Assembly: GCA_022844345.1 (NCBI GenBank)
Contig: JALHLU010000003.1
Span: 310,001 to 374,000, forward strand
Direction: 5' to 3'
Length of the DNA stretch: 64,000 bases
Source of the DNA: Hyphomonadaceae bacterium
Lineage (GTDB): Bacteria; Pseudomonadota; Alphaproteobacteria; Caulobacterales; Hyphomonadaceae
Made by a program: the position numbers and the translations under genes. This document shows positions 20,336-29,271 of the stretch, piece by piece. How positions within the stretch are numbered: the first letter of the stretch is position 1; the number at the start of each line of letters is the position of its first letter. A model generated the notes under the pieces. It ran no database searches, was not told where the DNA came from, and saw nothing but the letters and a program-made list of their open reading frames with translations.

Positions 20336-20926
20336 ATGGCCGCCACCAAGAAGTCCAACGGCGCTTCATCCAGATCAACCAACGGCAACGGGAAGTCGAA
20401 GGCGATGGACGCGATCACACTGCTCAAAGCCGACCACCGCAAGGTCGAGGACCTGTTCGAGACCTATGAAAAATCGAAGAGCTCATCCGCGAAGGCCAAG
20501 CTTGCCCAGCAGATCTGCCTGGAACTCACCATCCACGCCACGATCGAGGAAGAGATTTTCTACCCTGCCGTAAAGGGCCAGGTGGAGGACGACATGCTCG
20601 ACGAAGCCTATGTCGAGCACGATGGCGCGAAAATGATGATCGGCGAACTTCTGGCTGGCGAGCCCGATGACGATTTCTTCGATGCCAAGGTCAAGGTGCT
20701 CTCCGAAGAGATCAAGCACCACGTGAAGGAAGAGGAGCAGCGCGACGGGATTTTCGCCCAGGCGAAGAAAGCCGGCGTCGACATGATGGAACTCGGTCAG
20801 CAGCTCGCCGCGCGCAAGAAAGAACTGATGACCGAGTACAAGGCCTCGGGCATCCCCACGCCGCAGACCCGCTCAATGCGCGGCATACAGCTCGAAGTCG
20901 GACAGCCCGTCGAGTTCGCTGCCTGA
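20336..20926 (+). CDS. Hemerythrin HHE-domain protein
   Basis: The 196-residue protein has a Lys/Ser-rich N-terminal tail and then a four-helix hemerythrin-like domain (about residues 25-150). Candidate iron ligands are His in LLKADHRKVEDLF, IHATIEEEIFYPAV, YVEHDGAKMMI and IKHHVKEEEQRDGIF. Such cytoplasmic HHE proteins bind a di-iron centre and serve in oxygen, NO or oxidative-stress responses. The ATG at 20336 follows GAGGAAAC. It is preceded by about 190 bp without a recognisable gene. Confidence 0.88.
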   Translation: MAATKKSNGASSRSTNGNGKSKAMDAITLLKADHRKVEDLFETYEKSKSSSAKAKLAQQICLELTIHATIEEEIFYPAVKGQVEDDMLDEAYVEHDGAKMMIGELLAGEPDDDFFDAKVKVLSEEIKHHVKEEEQRDGIFAQAKKAGVDMMELGQQLAARKKELMTEYKASGIPTPQTRSMRGIQLEVGQPVEFAA

Positions 20927-20935
20927 TCTGAAACC

Positions 20936-21208
20936 GTGGCGCCGGAATTCATCATCAATACCGTCGGCGTCGCCGCCGGGGTATGTTCGATGGTGAGTTG
21001 CGCGCCGCAAATCGGGAAGATACTGAAAACCAAGTCGGCGGAGGGCGTATCACTGAAGATGTTCTCAGTGACCGTCACCGCCTTCGTCCTGTGGACCACC
21101 TACGGCGCGCTGCTGGCCTCCTGGCTCATCACCGTGTCCAATTTCGTCTGTCTCTGCATGGCGATCACCATCGTTGCGCTTCGATTGAAGTACGGCGAGG
21201 GAAAATAA
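20936..21208 (+). CDS. SemiSWEET-type sugar transporter (PQ-loop, single repeat)
   Basis: The 90-residue membrane protein has three helices and the PQ motif in CAPQIGKILKTKSAEGVS, as in bacterial SemiSWEETs, which dimerise to form a sugar pore. The later segment LWTTYGALLASWLITVSNFVCL fits the same family. The GTG start at 20936 lies 9 bp after the hemerythrin stop, so the two are probably cotranscribed. Confidence 0.85.
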   Translation: MAPEFIINTVGVAAGVCSMVSCAPQIGKILKTKSAEGVSLKMFSVTVTAFVLWTTYGALLASWLITVSNFVCLCMAITIVALRLKYGEGK

Positions 21209-21224
21209 GAGCAATAGACTGCGC

Positions 21225-24200
21225 CTACTCCGCCGCTTGCATCCTTGGCGGTGCGGCGGGCGCGTTCCATTTTGCCATGAGCGTTGAGAGTTTCGCCTCG
21301 GCCGCGTGGACCGACTTTTCCTTCACGTGGCCGTAGCCGCGGATGTCATCGGGGATCGACGCGATCTCGACCGCGAGCGCGTGGTTCTCGGGCTTGAGGC
21401 CGGCTGCCAGTATTTCAAGGCGCGCGAGATATTCATCGCGGAGGCGGCGTTCCATCTTGCGTTCGTCGGTCTTGCCAAAAATATCAAACGCACCGCCACG
21501 CAGGCCCTTCAGATTTTTGAGGACCTTGAAGCCGGTCATCATCCACGACCCAAAGGGTTGCTTGATGAGTTCGCCCTTGTGGTTCTTCTTCGAGATCATC
21601 GGCGGCGCCATCAGGAAAGTGAGCTTCGCGCCCTTGCCGAAGGTATCCTCGATGGCCTGCCGATATTCCGGCCGCCTGTAGAGCCGCGCCACTTCATACT
21701 CGTCCTTGTAGGCCATCAGCTTGGCGAGGTAGGTCGCTGCTGCCGTCGTCAGTTGCTCGCCGAGCCCGAGATTGCTTTCCGCCGCCCGCAGACGCGCGAT
21801 GCGCGCCTCGTACATGTCGGCATAGGCGGCGTTCTGGTATTGCTTCAGCATCTCTGCGCGGCGCGCGATCAGTTCGTCGAGCTTGAGCGGCTCGATCTCC
21901 GGGCGCTTGGGCGCGGCCGCCTGGATCAGGTCGGGGTTGGCGGCGGCGATGCGGCCAAGATCGAACGCGGCCGCATTCTCCTTGACCTTCACTTTGTTGA
22001 GGCGGTTGGCCTCATAGATCGCCGCATCCGAGATCGGGATAAGGCCGTTCTGCCAAGCCATGCCGAGCATGATCATGTTGGTATAGATCGCATCGCCAAA
22101 GTGGTGCTCGGCCAGCGCTTCGGCATTGGTCGCGGCGAACGATTTCGCGCGGCTGCGCACGCGGGCGGTCAGCAGGTCCGGATCGAAGCGCACATTGCGG
22201 TTCTCGATGATCTCTTTCGTGGGCGTCACGTCGTGGTTGGCCACGACCGAAGTGCGCGCCTTGTCGAACATCACAAGCGCATCGCCAGAGGAGGCCACGA
22301 CGAGGTCGCAAGCAATGATCACGTCGGCCGACGCGGGCGGCGTCTTGCCGGCCTTGATGTCGTCCGGGTCGAGCGCGAAGCGGACATGGCTGAGCACCGG
22401 CCCGCCCTTCTGGGCAAGGCCTGTCATGTCGAGCGTCTGCGAGGCCTTGCCATCGACGTGGGCCGCCATGGCGAGGACGGCTGCCACGGTGGTGACGCCT
22501 GTGCCGCCGACGCCGGTGAATACGACGTTCCATGCTTCATGGCCCAGTTGCGGTAGCGTGGGCTGCGGCAGGGTCGACAGGTCGAACTTCGGCGCGCCGC
22601 GTTCGGCGTCGGATTTCCGGTCGCCACCCGTGACCGTCACGAAGGAAGGACAGAAGCCCTCGATGCAGGAATAGTCGGTGTTGCAGGTCGATTGGTTGAT
22701 CTGGCGCTTGCGGCCGAATTCGGTTTCTACCGGCTCGACCGACAGGCAGTTGGATTTCACCGAACAGTCGCCGCAGCCTTCGCAGACGGACTGGTTGATG
22801 AAGACCCGCTTGGTGGGCGCTTCCATCTTGCCGCGCTTGATGCGGCGGCGTTTTTCGGTGGCGCACACCTGATCGTAGATCAGCACGGAAACGCCCGGGG
22901 TCTCGCGCAGTTCGATCTGCACTTCTTCGAGCTTCTTGCGGTCGAAGATGCGGGTGCCTTCGGGGAGGTCGCTGACGCTGGCATAGCGCGTGGGGTCATC
23001 GGCGACGATCACGATGGTCTTGACGCCCTCGGCCTCGACCTGGCGCGCGATCTGCGGGACCGTCTGGCCGGACTCGACCTGCTGGCCGCCGGTCATGGCG
23101 ACGGCGTCGTTGTAGAGGATCTTGTAGGTGGCGTTGACCTTGCCGGAGATCGCGGCGCGGATCGCGAGCGAACCGGAGTGCGAATAGGTGCCATCGCCGA
23201 GGTTCACGAAGACGTGCTTCTCGTCGGTGAACGGGCTCTGGCCGATCCACGGCGTGCCCTCGCCTCCCATCTGCGTGTGCATGTCGGTGCGGCGCTCCGG
23301 GGTGAACGTCGCCATGTAGTGGCAGCCGATGCCGGCCAGCGCGCGTGAGCCTTCGGGGAGCGTGGTTGAAGTGTTGTGGGGACAGCCCGAGCAGAAGTGC
23401 GGCTTGCGGGTGTTGATCTGGTTCATGCCCGCAACAGCCTGCTGTGCGCCGCGCACCTTGGTGAAGTAGGCGTCGGCCCTGGCGCGATGCGGACCATCTG
23501 GCAGGCGGCCGACGAGCGCCAACGCGATATCAGCCGTCGACAGCGAGGCGATGTCCGACAGCAGCCTACCGCCGTCGCGGTCGTTCTTGCCTTCGATGAT
23601 GGGACGTTCGGAATCCGGCAGGTGGTAGAGTATGTCCTTCAGCTGCGGCTCGATCAGAGCGCGCTTGTGTTCGATCACCAGGACGCGCTCGAACCCACGA
23701 CAGAAATTGCGGATGGCCGTCGGCTCCAGGGGCCAGGGCATGGCGACCTTGAAGATCGACACGCCAAGGTCGGCCGCCTGTTCCGGCGTGAGCCCCATTG
23801 CGCCGAGAGCTTCATAGACATCGCGCGAAGCCTGCCCGGCGACGATGACGCCGAGCTTCTTCTGCTTACCGGTCAGCAGCGCACGATCCAGCCCGTTGGC
23901 GCGAACGAAGGCGTGGGCGGCGGGAATCTTCAGCGTGCGCAGGCGCGCTTCCTTGCCGAGCGGCGTGTCACCCATGCGCAGCCCGAGCCCGCCTTCGGGG
24001 ATTATGAAGTCTGTCGGGCGGACCATGTTGTAGCGGTGCAGGCCAACCTCAACGACGGCGCCGGAATCCATCGTGTCGGCGAGACAGATCATCGAGACCC
24101 AGAGACCCGAGAAGCGCGAAAGCTCCCAGCCGATCATGCCGTAGTCGAGGACTTCCTGGATCGACGCCGGCGCCAGCACCGGCATCTCCGCGTCGATCAT

Positions 24201-24701
24201 CGCGAATTCGGATTGCGAGGCGAGCGTCGAGGATTTCGAGTTGGGATCGTCGCCGCATAGCGCGAGTACGCCGCCCTTGGGGTCCGTGCCGGCCATGTTG
24301 GCGTGCTTGAAGACATCGCCCGTGCGGTCCACGCCGGGCGCCTTGCCGTACCAGATGCCGAAGACGCCATCGAACTTGGCACCCGGGAAGATGTGTGTCT
24401 GCTGCGAGCCCCAGACCGCTGACGCGCCAAGATCCTCGTTCAGTCCCTCCCACAACTTTACGTCGTGAGCATCCATCAGCTTTTGCACGGCCCTGATCTG
24501 CTGGTCGTAGCCGCCGAGCGGCGAGCCGCGATAGCCGGAAATGAACCCCGCCGTATTGAGGCCGTGTTTGCGATCCAGCCTCTTGCGGTCGAGCGGAAGG
24601 CGCACCAGCGCCTGAATGCCCGTCATGAAGGCCCGGCCCTGCTCGAGCAGATACTTGTCGTCGAGCGAGATCCCACCGGTTACGGGTGTGCCGTGCTTCA
24701 A
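21225..24701 (-). CDS. Indolepyruvate/2-oxoacid:ferredoxin oxidoreductase (single-chain fusion)
   Basis: This very large enzyme (about 1158 residues from this start) oxidatively decarboxylates aryl- or branched-chain 2-oxo acids with CoA and ferredoxin. Blocks in order: N-terminal TPP-enzyme half (GFISGYRGSPLGGYDQQ), TPP-binding half (FCSGCPHNTST, GDGTYSHSGSLAIR), a Cys-rich iron-sulfur segment (CEGCGDCSVKSNC, then CNTDYSCIEGFCPSF), the gamma-like domain (FTGVGGTGVTTVAAVLAMAAH) and a long C-terminal domain. I prefer TTG 24701 because GGAGG lies 8 bp upstream and the palindrome at 24734-24771 would then be outside the gene. The open frame also allows ATG at 24782 or 24773, neither with a ribosome-binding site. 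An Lrp-type regulator is divergent. Confidence 0.9.
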   Translation of the reverse strand: MKHGTPVTGGISLDDKYLLEQGRAFMTGIQALVRLPLDRKRLDRKHGLNTAGFISGYRGSPLGGYDQQIRAVQKLMDAHDVKLWEGLNEDLGASAVWGSQQTHIFPGAKFDGVFGIWYGKAPGVDRTGDVFKHANMAGTDPKGGVLALCGDDPNSKSSTLASQSEFAMIDAEMPVLAPASIQEVLDYGMIGWELSRFSGLWVSMICLADTMDSGAVVEVGLHRYNMVRPTDFIIPEGGLGLRMGDTPLGKEARLRTLKIPAAHAFVRANGLDRALLTGKQKKLGVIVAGQASRDVYEALGAMGLTPEQAADLGVSIFKVAMPWPLEPTAIRNFCRGFERVLVIEHKRALIEPQLKDILYHLPDSERPIIEGKNDRDGGRLLSDIASLSTADIALALVGRLPDGPHRARADAYFTKVRGAQQAVAGMNQINTRKPHFCSGCPHNTSTTLPEGSRALAGIGCHYMATFTPERRTDMHTQMGGEGTPWIGQSPFTDEKHVFVNLGDGTYSHSGSLAIRAAISGKVNATYKILYNDAVAMTGGQQVESGQTVPQIARQVEAEGVKTIVIVADDPTRYASVSDLPEGTRIFDRKKLEEVQIELRETPGVSVLIYDQVCATEKRRRIKRGKMEAPTKRVFINQSVCEGCGDCSVKSNCLSVEPVETEFGRKRQINQSTCNTDYSCIEGFCPSFVTVTGGDRKSDAERGAPKFDLSTLPQPTLPQLGHEAWNVVFTGVGGTGVTTVAAVLAMAAHVDGKASQTLDMTGLAQKGGPVLSHVRFALDPDDIKAGKTPPASADVIIACDLVVASSGDALVMFDKARTSVVANHDVTPTKEIIENRNVRFDPDLLTARVRSRAKSFAATNAEALAEHHFGDAIYTNMIMLGMAWQNGLIPISDAAIYEANRLNKVKVKENAAAFDLGRIAAANPDLIQAAAPKRPEIEPLKLDELIARRAEMLKQYQNAAYADMYEARIARLRAAESNLGLGEQLTTAAATYLAKLMAYKDEYEVARLYRRPEYRQAIEDTFGKGAKLTFLMAPPMISKKNHKGELIKQPFGSWMMTGFKVLKNLKGLRGGAFDIFGKTDERKMERRLRDEYLARLEILAAGLKPENHALAVEIASIPDDIRGYGHVKEKSVHAAEAKLSTLMAKWNAPAAPPRMQAAE

Positions 24702-24733
24702 GTCGGGCGCCTCCAAATGGGGGATATGGCTAC

Positions 24734-24771
24734 GGCAAATATATTGCTCAATCTTGCAGGAAGTATTTGCC
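24734..24771. promoter_or_regulatory. Palindrome between oxidoreductase and Lrp gene, candidate Lrp-family operator
   Basis: Perfect 8-bp arms GGCAAATA and TATTTGCC are separated by 22 bp of AT-rich sequence. The site lies 33 bp upstream of the preferred oxidoreductase start and about 70 bp upstream of the divergent Lrp-type gene. Lrp/AsnC proteins commonly bind AT-rich palindromes near their own and neighbouring promoters. Confidence 0.5.
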
Positions 24772-24838
24772 ATTCGATGCACAATCTGGCATCAGAAGAG
24801 CAAGATTGATCTACAAACGCGACTAAGGACAGCAAATC

Positions 24839-25339
24839 ATGGCCGTGGAACTCGACGCCATCGACGCCAAGATCCTCGACCTCATCCAGCGCGACGCCGC
24901 CCTCTCGGTGGCGGAAATCGCGGAGAAGGTCGGCCTTTCCTCCAGCCCCTGCTGGCGGCGCATCAAGCGCATGGAGGAACAGGGCATCATTGCCCGGCGC
25001 GTCACACTACTCAACTATGACAAGCTTGGTTTGAACTTCGAAGTGGTGGCCAACGTCAAGCTCCAACTGCCCTCACGCGAAAACCTCGAAAAGTTCGAGC
25101 AGGCCGTACGCAAGTGGCCGGAGTGCATCGAGTGCATGACCGTCACCGGCGCCGTCGACTATGTGATGCGGATCGTGACCACCGACATGCACGCCTACGA
25201 CAACTTCCTGCGCGACAAGATTCTGGCGCTGGGGCTCGTGTCGGACATCCAGTCCCGCATTATCGTGAATGTCGCCAAGCGGACGACGGCTGCCCCGCTC
25301 GGCCTCATCAGCCCGTACATCCCGTCGCAGGACCGCTAG
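24839..25339 (+). CDS. Lrp/AsnC-family transcriptional regulator
   Basis: The 166-residue protein has the Lrp N-terminal winged helix (LDLIQRDAALSVAEIAEKVG followed by SSSPCWRRIKRMEEQGII). A RAM ligand-binding domain follows (CMTVTGAVDYVMRIVTTDMHAYDNF). It is divergent from the 2-oxoacid:ferredoxin oxidoreductase, so it probably controls that gene in response to an amino acid, perhaps an aromatic or branched-chain one. That target is inferred from position. Confidence 0.93.
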   Translation: MAVELDAIDAKILDLIQRDAALSVAEIAEKVGLSSSPCWRRIKRMEEQGIIARRVTLLNYDKLGLNFEVVANVKLQLPSRENLEKFEQAVRKWPECIECMTVTGAVDYVMRIVTTDMHAYDNFLRDKILALGLVSDIQSRIIVNVAKRTTAAPLGLISPYIPSQDR

Positions 25340-25341
25340 GT

Positions 25342-25725
25342 TCAGCGCCTGTCCAGCTTGGACAGCACCATTTCGAGCATGCGCTCAAGGCGATCGAGCC
25401 GCTCGTGTATGCCAGCGATGACTTCGCGCGTAATCGCATAGCCGCCTGGGGCCGCCTGCGGCGCCGAACGATCGAAGCGCGGCGACATGGCGGCCGGTTG
25501 ATCATCCAGATCAGCGAGACCTGAACGGCTGGCAACCTCGCGGGGATCTGCCGACAGGACGCGCGCAATGGCGTGAACCTCGGCGGTTTCGAGCTCCCGG
25601 CGATCGGAAAACACCATCTCGACCTCGTCGATTGACATGCCGGCGGCCTGCGCGATTGCGCCACGCGTCAGCCCGTTGGCCTTCAAACGAGCGTCGAACC
25701 AATCCTGGTCGAAGAAAATGCCCAT
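25342..25725 (-). CDS. Small XRE-like helix-turn-helix protein
   Basis: The 127-residue protein starts with a helix-turn-helix-like region (MGIFFDQDWFDARLKANGLT, then IAQAAGMSIDEVEMVFSDRRELE). It ends in an amphipathic, coiled-coil-like helix (ITREVIAGIHERLDRLERMLEMVLSKLDRR, positions about 98-127). This layout is seen in small alphaproteobacterial regulators of unknown target. It is convergent with the Lrp gene, with a 2-bp gap. Confidence 0.7.
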   Translation of the reverse strand: MGIFFDQDWFDARLKANGLTRGAIAQAAGMSIDEVEMVFSDRRELETAEVHAIARVLSADPREVASRSGLADLDDQPAAMSPRFDRSAPQAAPGGYAITREVIAGIHERLDRLERMLEMVLSKLDRR

Positions 25726-25792
25726 GCTTACGCTCCCGGCGCTAACCTATCACAGGAATACCCGTCCCACGATAACAGGGCGCCGAGGCGCC

Positions 25793-26233
25793 TTAGCCCT
25801 GATTGTCGCCGACCATGAAGTCGCGCCGCGCCGACACGATCGTCACCACCACACCGGCCAGCACATCGAGCAGGCACATGAAGGTGAGGATGAAGAACAC
25901 GGACGTCTGGAAGTTCGGCAGCAGCAGGAACTCGACCAGGCAGACGATGAAGACGAGCATCGAGACTGCGTGGTTTGCAATGGTGGAGGAGCCCGTCGCG
26001 GTCGACTTGATGATTTCCACGAAGAAGAAAACCATCGAAAGGATAACGAGGATATCGCCGCTGGTGACACGCCAGGCGCCGAAAACCGGGGTTCCGGTGG
26101 CCGGGTTGGCGAGCTGCATGGCGATGGCGGATGCGCCGCTGGCGTCGGCCGCGCCGCCCGATGTAAGCGCCATCATGTTGTAGATGACAATCGGAATGGC
26201 GAGCAGCGGGAAAATCCCGAAAATCAGGCGCAT
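25793..26233 (-). CDS. Conserved membrane protein of unknown function
   Basis: From the ATG at 26233 the protein is 146 residues with four probable helices: near the N-terminus (LIFGIFPLLAIPIVIYNMMAL), at ILVILSMVFFFVEII, at AVSMLVFIVCLVEFLLL, and at FFILTFMCLLDVLAGVVVTIV. The longer frame adds 61 charged residues without character, and GAGGGG lies just upstream of the chosen ATG. No function is known. Confidence 0.72.
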   Translation of the reverse strand: MRLIFGIFPLLAIPIVIYNMMALTSGGAADASGASAIAMQLANPATGTPVFGAWRVTSGDILVILSMVFFFVEIIKSTATGSSTIANHAVSMLVFIVCLVEFLLLPNFQTSVFFILTFMCLLDVLAGVVVTIVSARRDFMVGDNQG

Positions 26234-26367
26234 TGGTGATCCCCTCTGTGGTCCGCCCTTGCCGCGCTGGTTTCCGCGCTTTTCCATGGCGTCAACTCGT
26301 AATCCGGTAGCCAGTTTGTCGACCAATTGGAAGCCCTCCGCCCATTCGGCTTGCCTGCTGTCGCAGG

Positions 26368-27138
26368 TTACAGCTCGTCCACCCCGCCCGGCGATCTCCG
26401 CCGCTTGCGCAGCCACATGACCCCGCGCATGTCTGACCAGGCGACGGCGAGGCGGCCAAAATTCGTGTAGTTCGACCGGCCATGCTGGCGGGCGCGGTGC
26501 CCGACAGACCGGTCCTCGACCATCAGGCCTTCTGACATCATCAGGGCCGGCAGGTAACGGTGCATATGGTCGAAATAGGGAAGCTGCAGATAGGCGTCCC
26601 TGCGGAAGGCGCGCACGCCGCAGCCCGAATCCGAGTTCCCATCCTTGAGGATCGACCGGCGGACGCGGTTGGCGAAGCGTGAACCGAACTTCTTCCAGCC
26701 GGAATCGATACGCTTCTCGCGCCGCCCCTGAACCAGGGCAAGGTCCCCCGGGGCGTCGGCCCGGGTCAGCTGGCCCAGCAACCCCGCAAGGTCGGCCGGA
26801 TCATTCTGGCCATCGCCGTCGAGCGTGATGATGATGTTCGCGCGCGCCGCCATTACGCCTGTCCTGACCGCCCTGCTCTGGCCTGCATTCCTGCGGTGCC
26901 CGAGCACGCGGAGTTGGGGTATCCTTCCCTTAAGCGCAAAAAGCCGGGCTCTGGTGTCATCGGTCGAGGAGTCGTCGACAAAGATAATTTCGAACGCCCG
27001 CCCTTCGAGCGCATCAGCGATCTCGAAGGCTAGGGACTCCACGTTCTCCGCCTCGTTCCGCACGGGCGAGACCACGCTGAATTCCGGCCGGCCATGCAAG
27101 CCTACCATCATGCTTTCCGTCTTGAGCCTGGCATCCAT
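26368..27138 (-). CDS. Family 2 glycosyltransferase (dolichyl-phosphate mannosyltransferase/ArnC type)
   Basis: From the ATG at 27138 the protein is 256 residues. It has the GT-A fold signatures FSVVSPVRNEAENV, IIFVDDSSTDDT, the metal-binding TLDGDGQNDP and the acceptor region DSGCGVRAFRRDAY, as in undecaprenyl-phosphate sugar transferases. It would load a sugar onto a lipid carrier on the cytoplasmic face. The divergent ArnT-like gene could use that lipid-linked sugar. The open frame extends to 27300, but the extra N-terminal 54 residues are low in complexity. No C-terminal membrane helices follow the catalytic domain. Confidence 0.87.
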   Translation of the reverse strand: MDARLKTESMMVGLHGRPEFSVVSPVRNEAENVESLAFEIADALEGRAFEIIFVDDSSTDDTRARLFALKGRIPQLRVLGHRRNAGQSRAVRTGVMAARANIIITLDGDGQNDPADLAGLLGQLTRADAPGDLALVQGRREKRIDSGWKKFGSRFANRVRRSILKDGNSDSGCGVRAFRRDAYLQLPYFDHMHRYLPALMMSEGLMVEDRSVGHRARQHGRSNYTNFGRLAVAWSDMRGVMWLRKRRRSPGGVDEL

Positions 27139-27327
27139 GGCAGAACCTATAGCTGGCTCGGCGGCCGGTAGCGAGGGCTTCCCTGCCGATGCGTCGGCGG
27201 GTTCCCGCTTGGCGCGAACAAAGCGGGCGACGGGGCCAAAAAAGGCCGTTATGGTCCGACCGCTTCCGGTGTCCGGTGATCGAATCGCCGGGCGGGGCAT
27301 TCAGTTTTCCCGAGGGTAGCGCCGGGC

Positions 27328-29262
27328 GTGATGGGCAAGTTCGACCAAGAATTCGACCGGCTGACGGAAAGCCGCTGGGTCTATGCCGTCATCGCCGGCC
27401 TGGTCTTCCTGCTGTCTCTGCCGGGGCTGTTCGCCATGCCCGTCCTTGACCGGGACGAGGGCCGATTCGCCGAGGCCTCCTCGGAGATGATGGAAACGGG
27501 CGATTTCGTAGTCATCCGCTACCACGAGGAGCTCCGGAACAAGAAGCCGGTCGCGATCCATTGGCTTCAGTCAGCCGCCGTTTCGATGACCTCAGGCGCG
27601 CACGAACGAAACATCTGGGACTATCGTATCCCGTCAATGCTTGGCGCTGTCATGGCGGCGCTCGCGACCTTCTGGGGTGGGACGGCGCTGTTTTCGCGTC
27701 GCGCTGCCTTCGTGGGCGCGCTGCTGCTGGGAACGTGCCTGCTGCTGACGACCGAGGCCAATATCGCCAAGACGGATGCCGCCCAGTGCGGGTTCCTGGC
27801 GCTGGGCATGGCGGCGCTCGCCCACATCCGGGCCGGCGCGTCTGCAAAATGGTTGAGCATCCTGTTCTGGGCGTGCCTGTCGATTGGCGTGCTGCTGAAG
27901 GGCCCGATCGCGCCGCTGGTAGTCTTTTCCTGCATCGCCGCGCTGTTCATCTGGGAGCGCAAGGTTTCGTGGGCGCGCCCGCTCCTCTACTGGGGCGGAC
28001 TCAGTCTTTTCGTCGTGATGACTGTTCCCTGGTACATCGCTGTGCAGATCGCGACAGATGGCGAATTCCTGTCCGAGGCCGTGCGCGTTGATCTTGGCCA
28101 GAAGCTGGTCGACGGCGCCGAAGGGCACGACGGACCGCCAGGCATGCACACTGCCGCGTTGCCGATACTATTCTGGCCGGGGACGATCCTGCTTGTCCCT
28201 GGCCTCTGGCTCGCCGTGACGACGCTGTTGTCGAAACACCGCAAGCCTTCCGAAAGCAACATTGACGTGGCGCGCGCGGCGAGCGCGGTCGCGTGGGAAG
28301 AACGCGAGGCGAGCGTCTGGCGCTTCCTCGTGTGCTGGCTGGTTCCGTCATGGCTCGTGTTCGAGATCGCACCGACCAAGCTCGTCCACTACACCCTGCC
28401 GATGTATCCTGCCCTCGCCCTGATGGCCGGCGCGGCCGCTGATCGCTGGTTTGCGACCAATGTGTGGGATCGCGGCCGATGGGTTTCAGCGGCGATCTTC
28501 GGGGCCGTCGCCCTGCTTCTCGCCATCGCGCCCACAGCCTGGGTGATGGGGCCCGTGCGCGCCGACGCAGCCAGCGAGTTCGGCGAGTATGCAACGCGCG
28601 TTGCAGGACAATGGGACGCGGCGTGGGACGCAACCGGTATCGGGCTCTGGCCCAGCCTGCTGATCCTGCTGGCAAGCGGCGGAACCCTATACGCGCTCGT
28701 GAAAAGGAACACCGTAGGCCTGCTCGCCGGGATCGTGGCGTGCTCGCTGGTTGCGGGCGTGGGCTATCGTGCCGCCGTGCTGCCGAACCAAGCTTGGATG
28801 CTGTCCACCGGCGCATCGCTCTCGGCATTGAAGGAAGTCTGCGCACTGCCTGAAGGAACTTCAGCCTGGGAGGATTCGGGGTGCGAGGGGCGCGCGCCGA
28901 AGCTGATCCGCGCCATCGCCTTCGCCGAACCGAGCCTCGTCTTCGAACTCGGCAACAAGATCATCCTGCCGCCCGAATCAACGCCGGAAATCCCGCCGAT
29001 CGCCGAAGACAATCGCCCGGCCTGGCTGATCAATATCGGCGAGCAGCCGGGGCGCGATGCGCTCGATAAGCTGATCAAGGACGCGGTGGCGGCAGACCGT
29101 TGTGTGCGTCTGGCCCGCAGGTTCGCGTTCAACTACTCGAACGGCGATCCCTCGATCCTTGTCGCAGCGGTTGTCGAACCTGCCGGCTGTCCCGATGCCG
29201 GCCCGCCGCCGCCCCTGCGCGATGCGCCGGAGGAAGATACTCAGCCTGAGCTTGAGCAGTAG
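27328..29262 (+). CDS. ArnT-like glycosyltransferase, family 39
   Basis: The 644-residue polytopic membrane protein has the GT39/PMT N-terminus: LPGLFAMPVLDRDEGRFAEA carries the acidic catalytic loop motif DRDEGRFAE, and YHEELRNKKPVAIHWLQ follows. Many helices come next, then a soluble C-terminal periplasmic part. Family members move a sugar from undecaprenyl phosphate to lipid A or another envelope acceptor. The divergent GT2 gene is a likely supplier of the donor. Start may be the GTG at 27328 or the adjacent ATG at 27331. Confidence 0.88.
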   Translation: MMGKFDQEFDRLTESRWVYAVIAGLVFLLSLPGLFAMPVLDRDEGRFAEASSEMMETGDFVVIRYHEELRNKKPVAIHWLQSAAVSMTSGAHERNIWDYRIPSMLGAVMAALATFWGGTALFSRRAAFVGALLLGTCLLLTTEANIAKTDAAQCGFLALGMAALAHIRAGASAKWLSILFWACLSIGVLLKGPIAPLVVFSCIAALFIWERKVSWARPLLYWGGLSLFVVMTVPWYIAVQIATDGEFLSEAVRVDLGQKLVDGAEGHDGPPGMHTAALPILFWPGTILLVPGLWLAVTTLLSKHRKPSESNIDVARAASAVAWEEREASVWRFLVCWLVPSWLVFEIAPTKLVHYTLPMYPALALMAGAAADRWFATNVWDRGRWVSAAIFGAVALLLAIAPTAWVMGPVRADAASEFGEYATRVAGQWDAAWDATGIGLWPSLLILLASGGTLYALVKRNTVGLLAGIVACSLVAGVGYRAAVLPNQAWMLSTGASLSALKEVCALPEGTSAWEDSGCEGRAPKLIRAIAFAEPSLVFELGNKIILPPESTPEIPPIAEDNRPAWLINIGEQPGRDALDKLIKDAVAADRCVRLARRFAFNYSNGDPSILVAAVVEPAGCPDAGPPPPLRDAPEEDTQPELEQ

Positions 29263-29271
29263 CCGGCTGGC

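Noticed and set aside
19917-20378. Minus-strand frame of 153 codons overlapping the small zinc-ribbon gene and hemerythrin leader
   Set aside because: No domain, and it covers a coding region with clear CxxC pairs on the other strand.
23376-24260. Plus-strand frame of 294 codons opposite the 2-oxoacid oxidoreductase
   Set aside because: Antisense shadow of a well-defined enzyme; no motifs seen.
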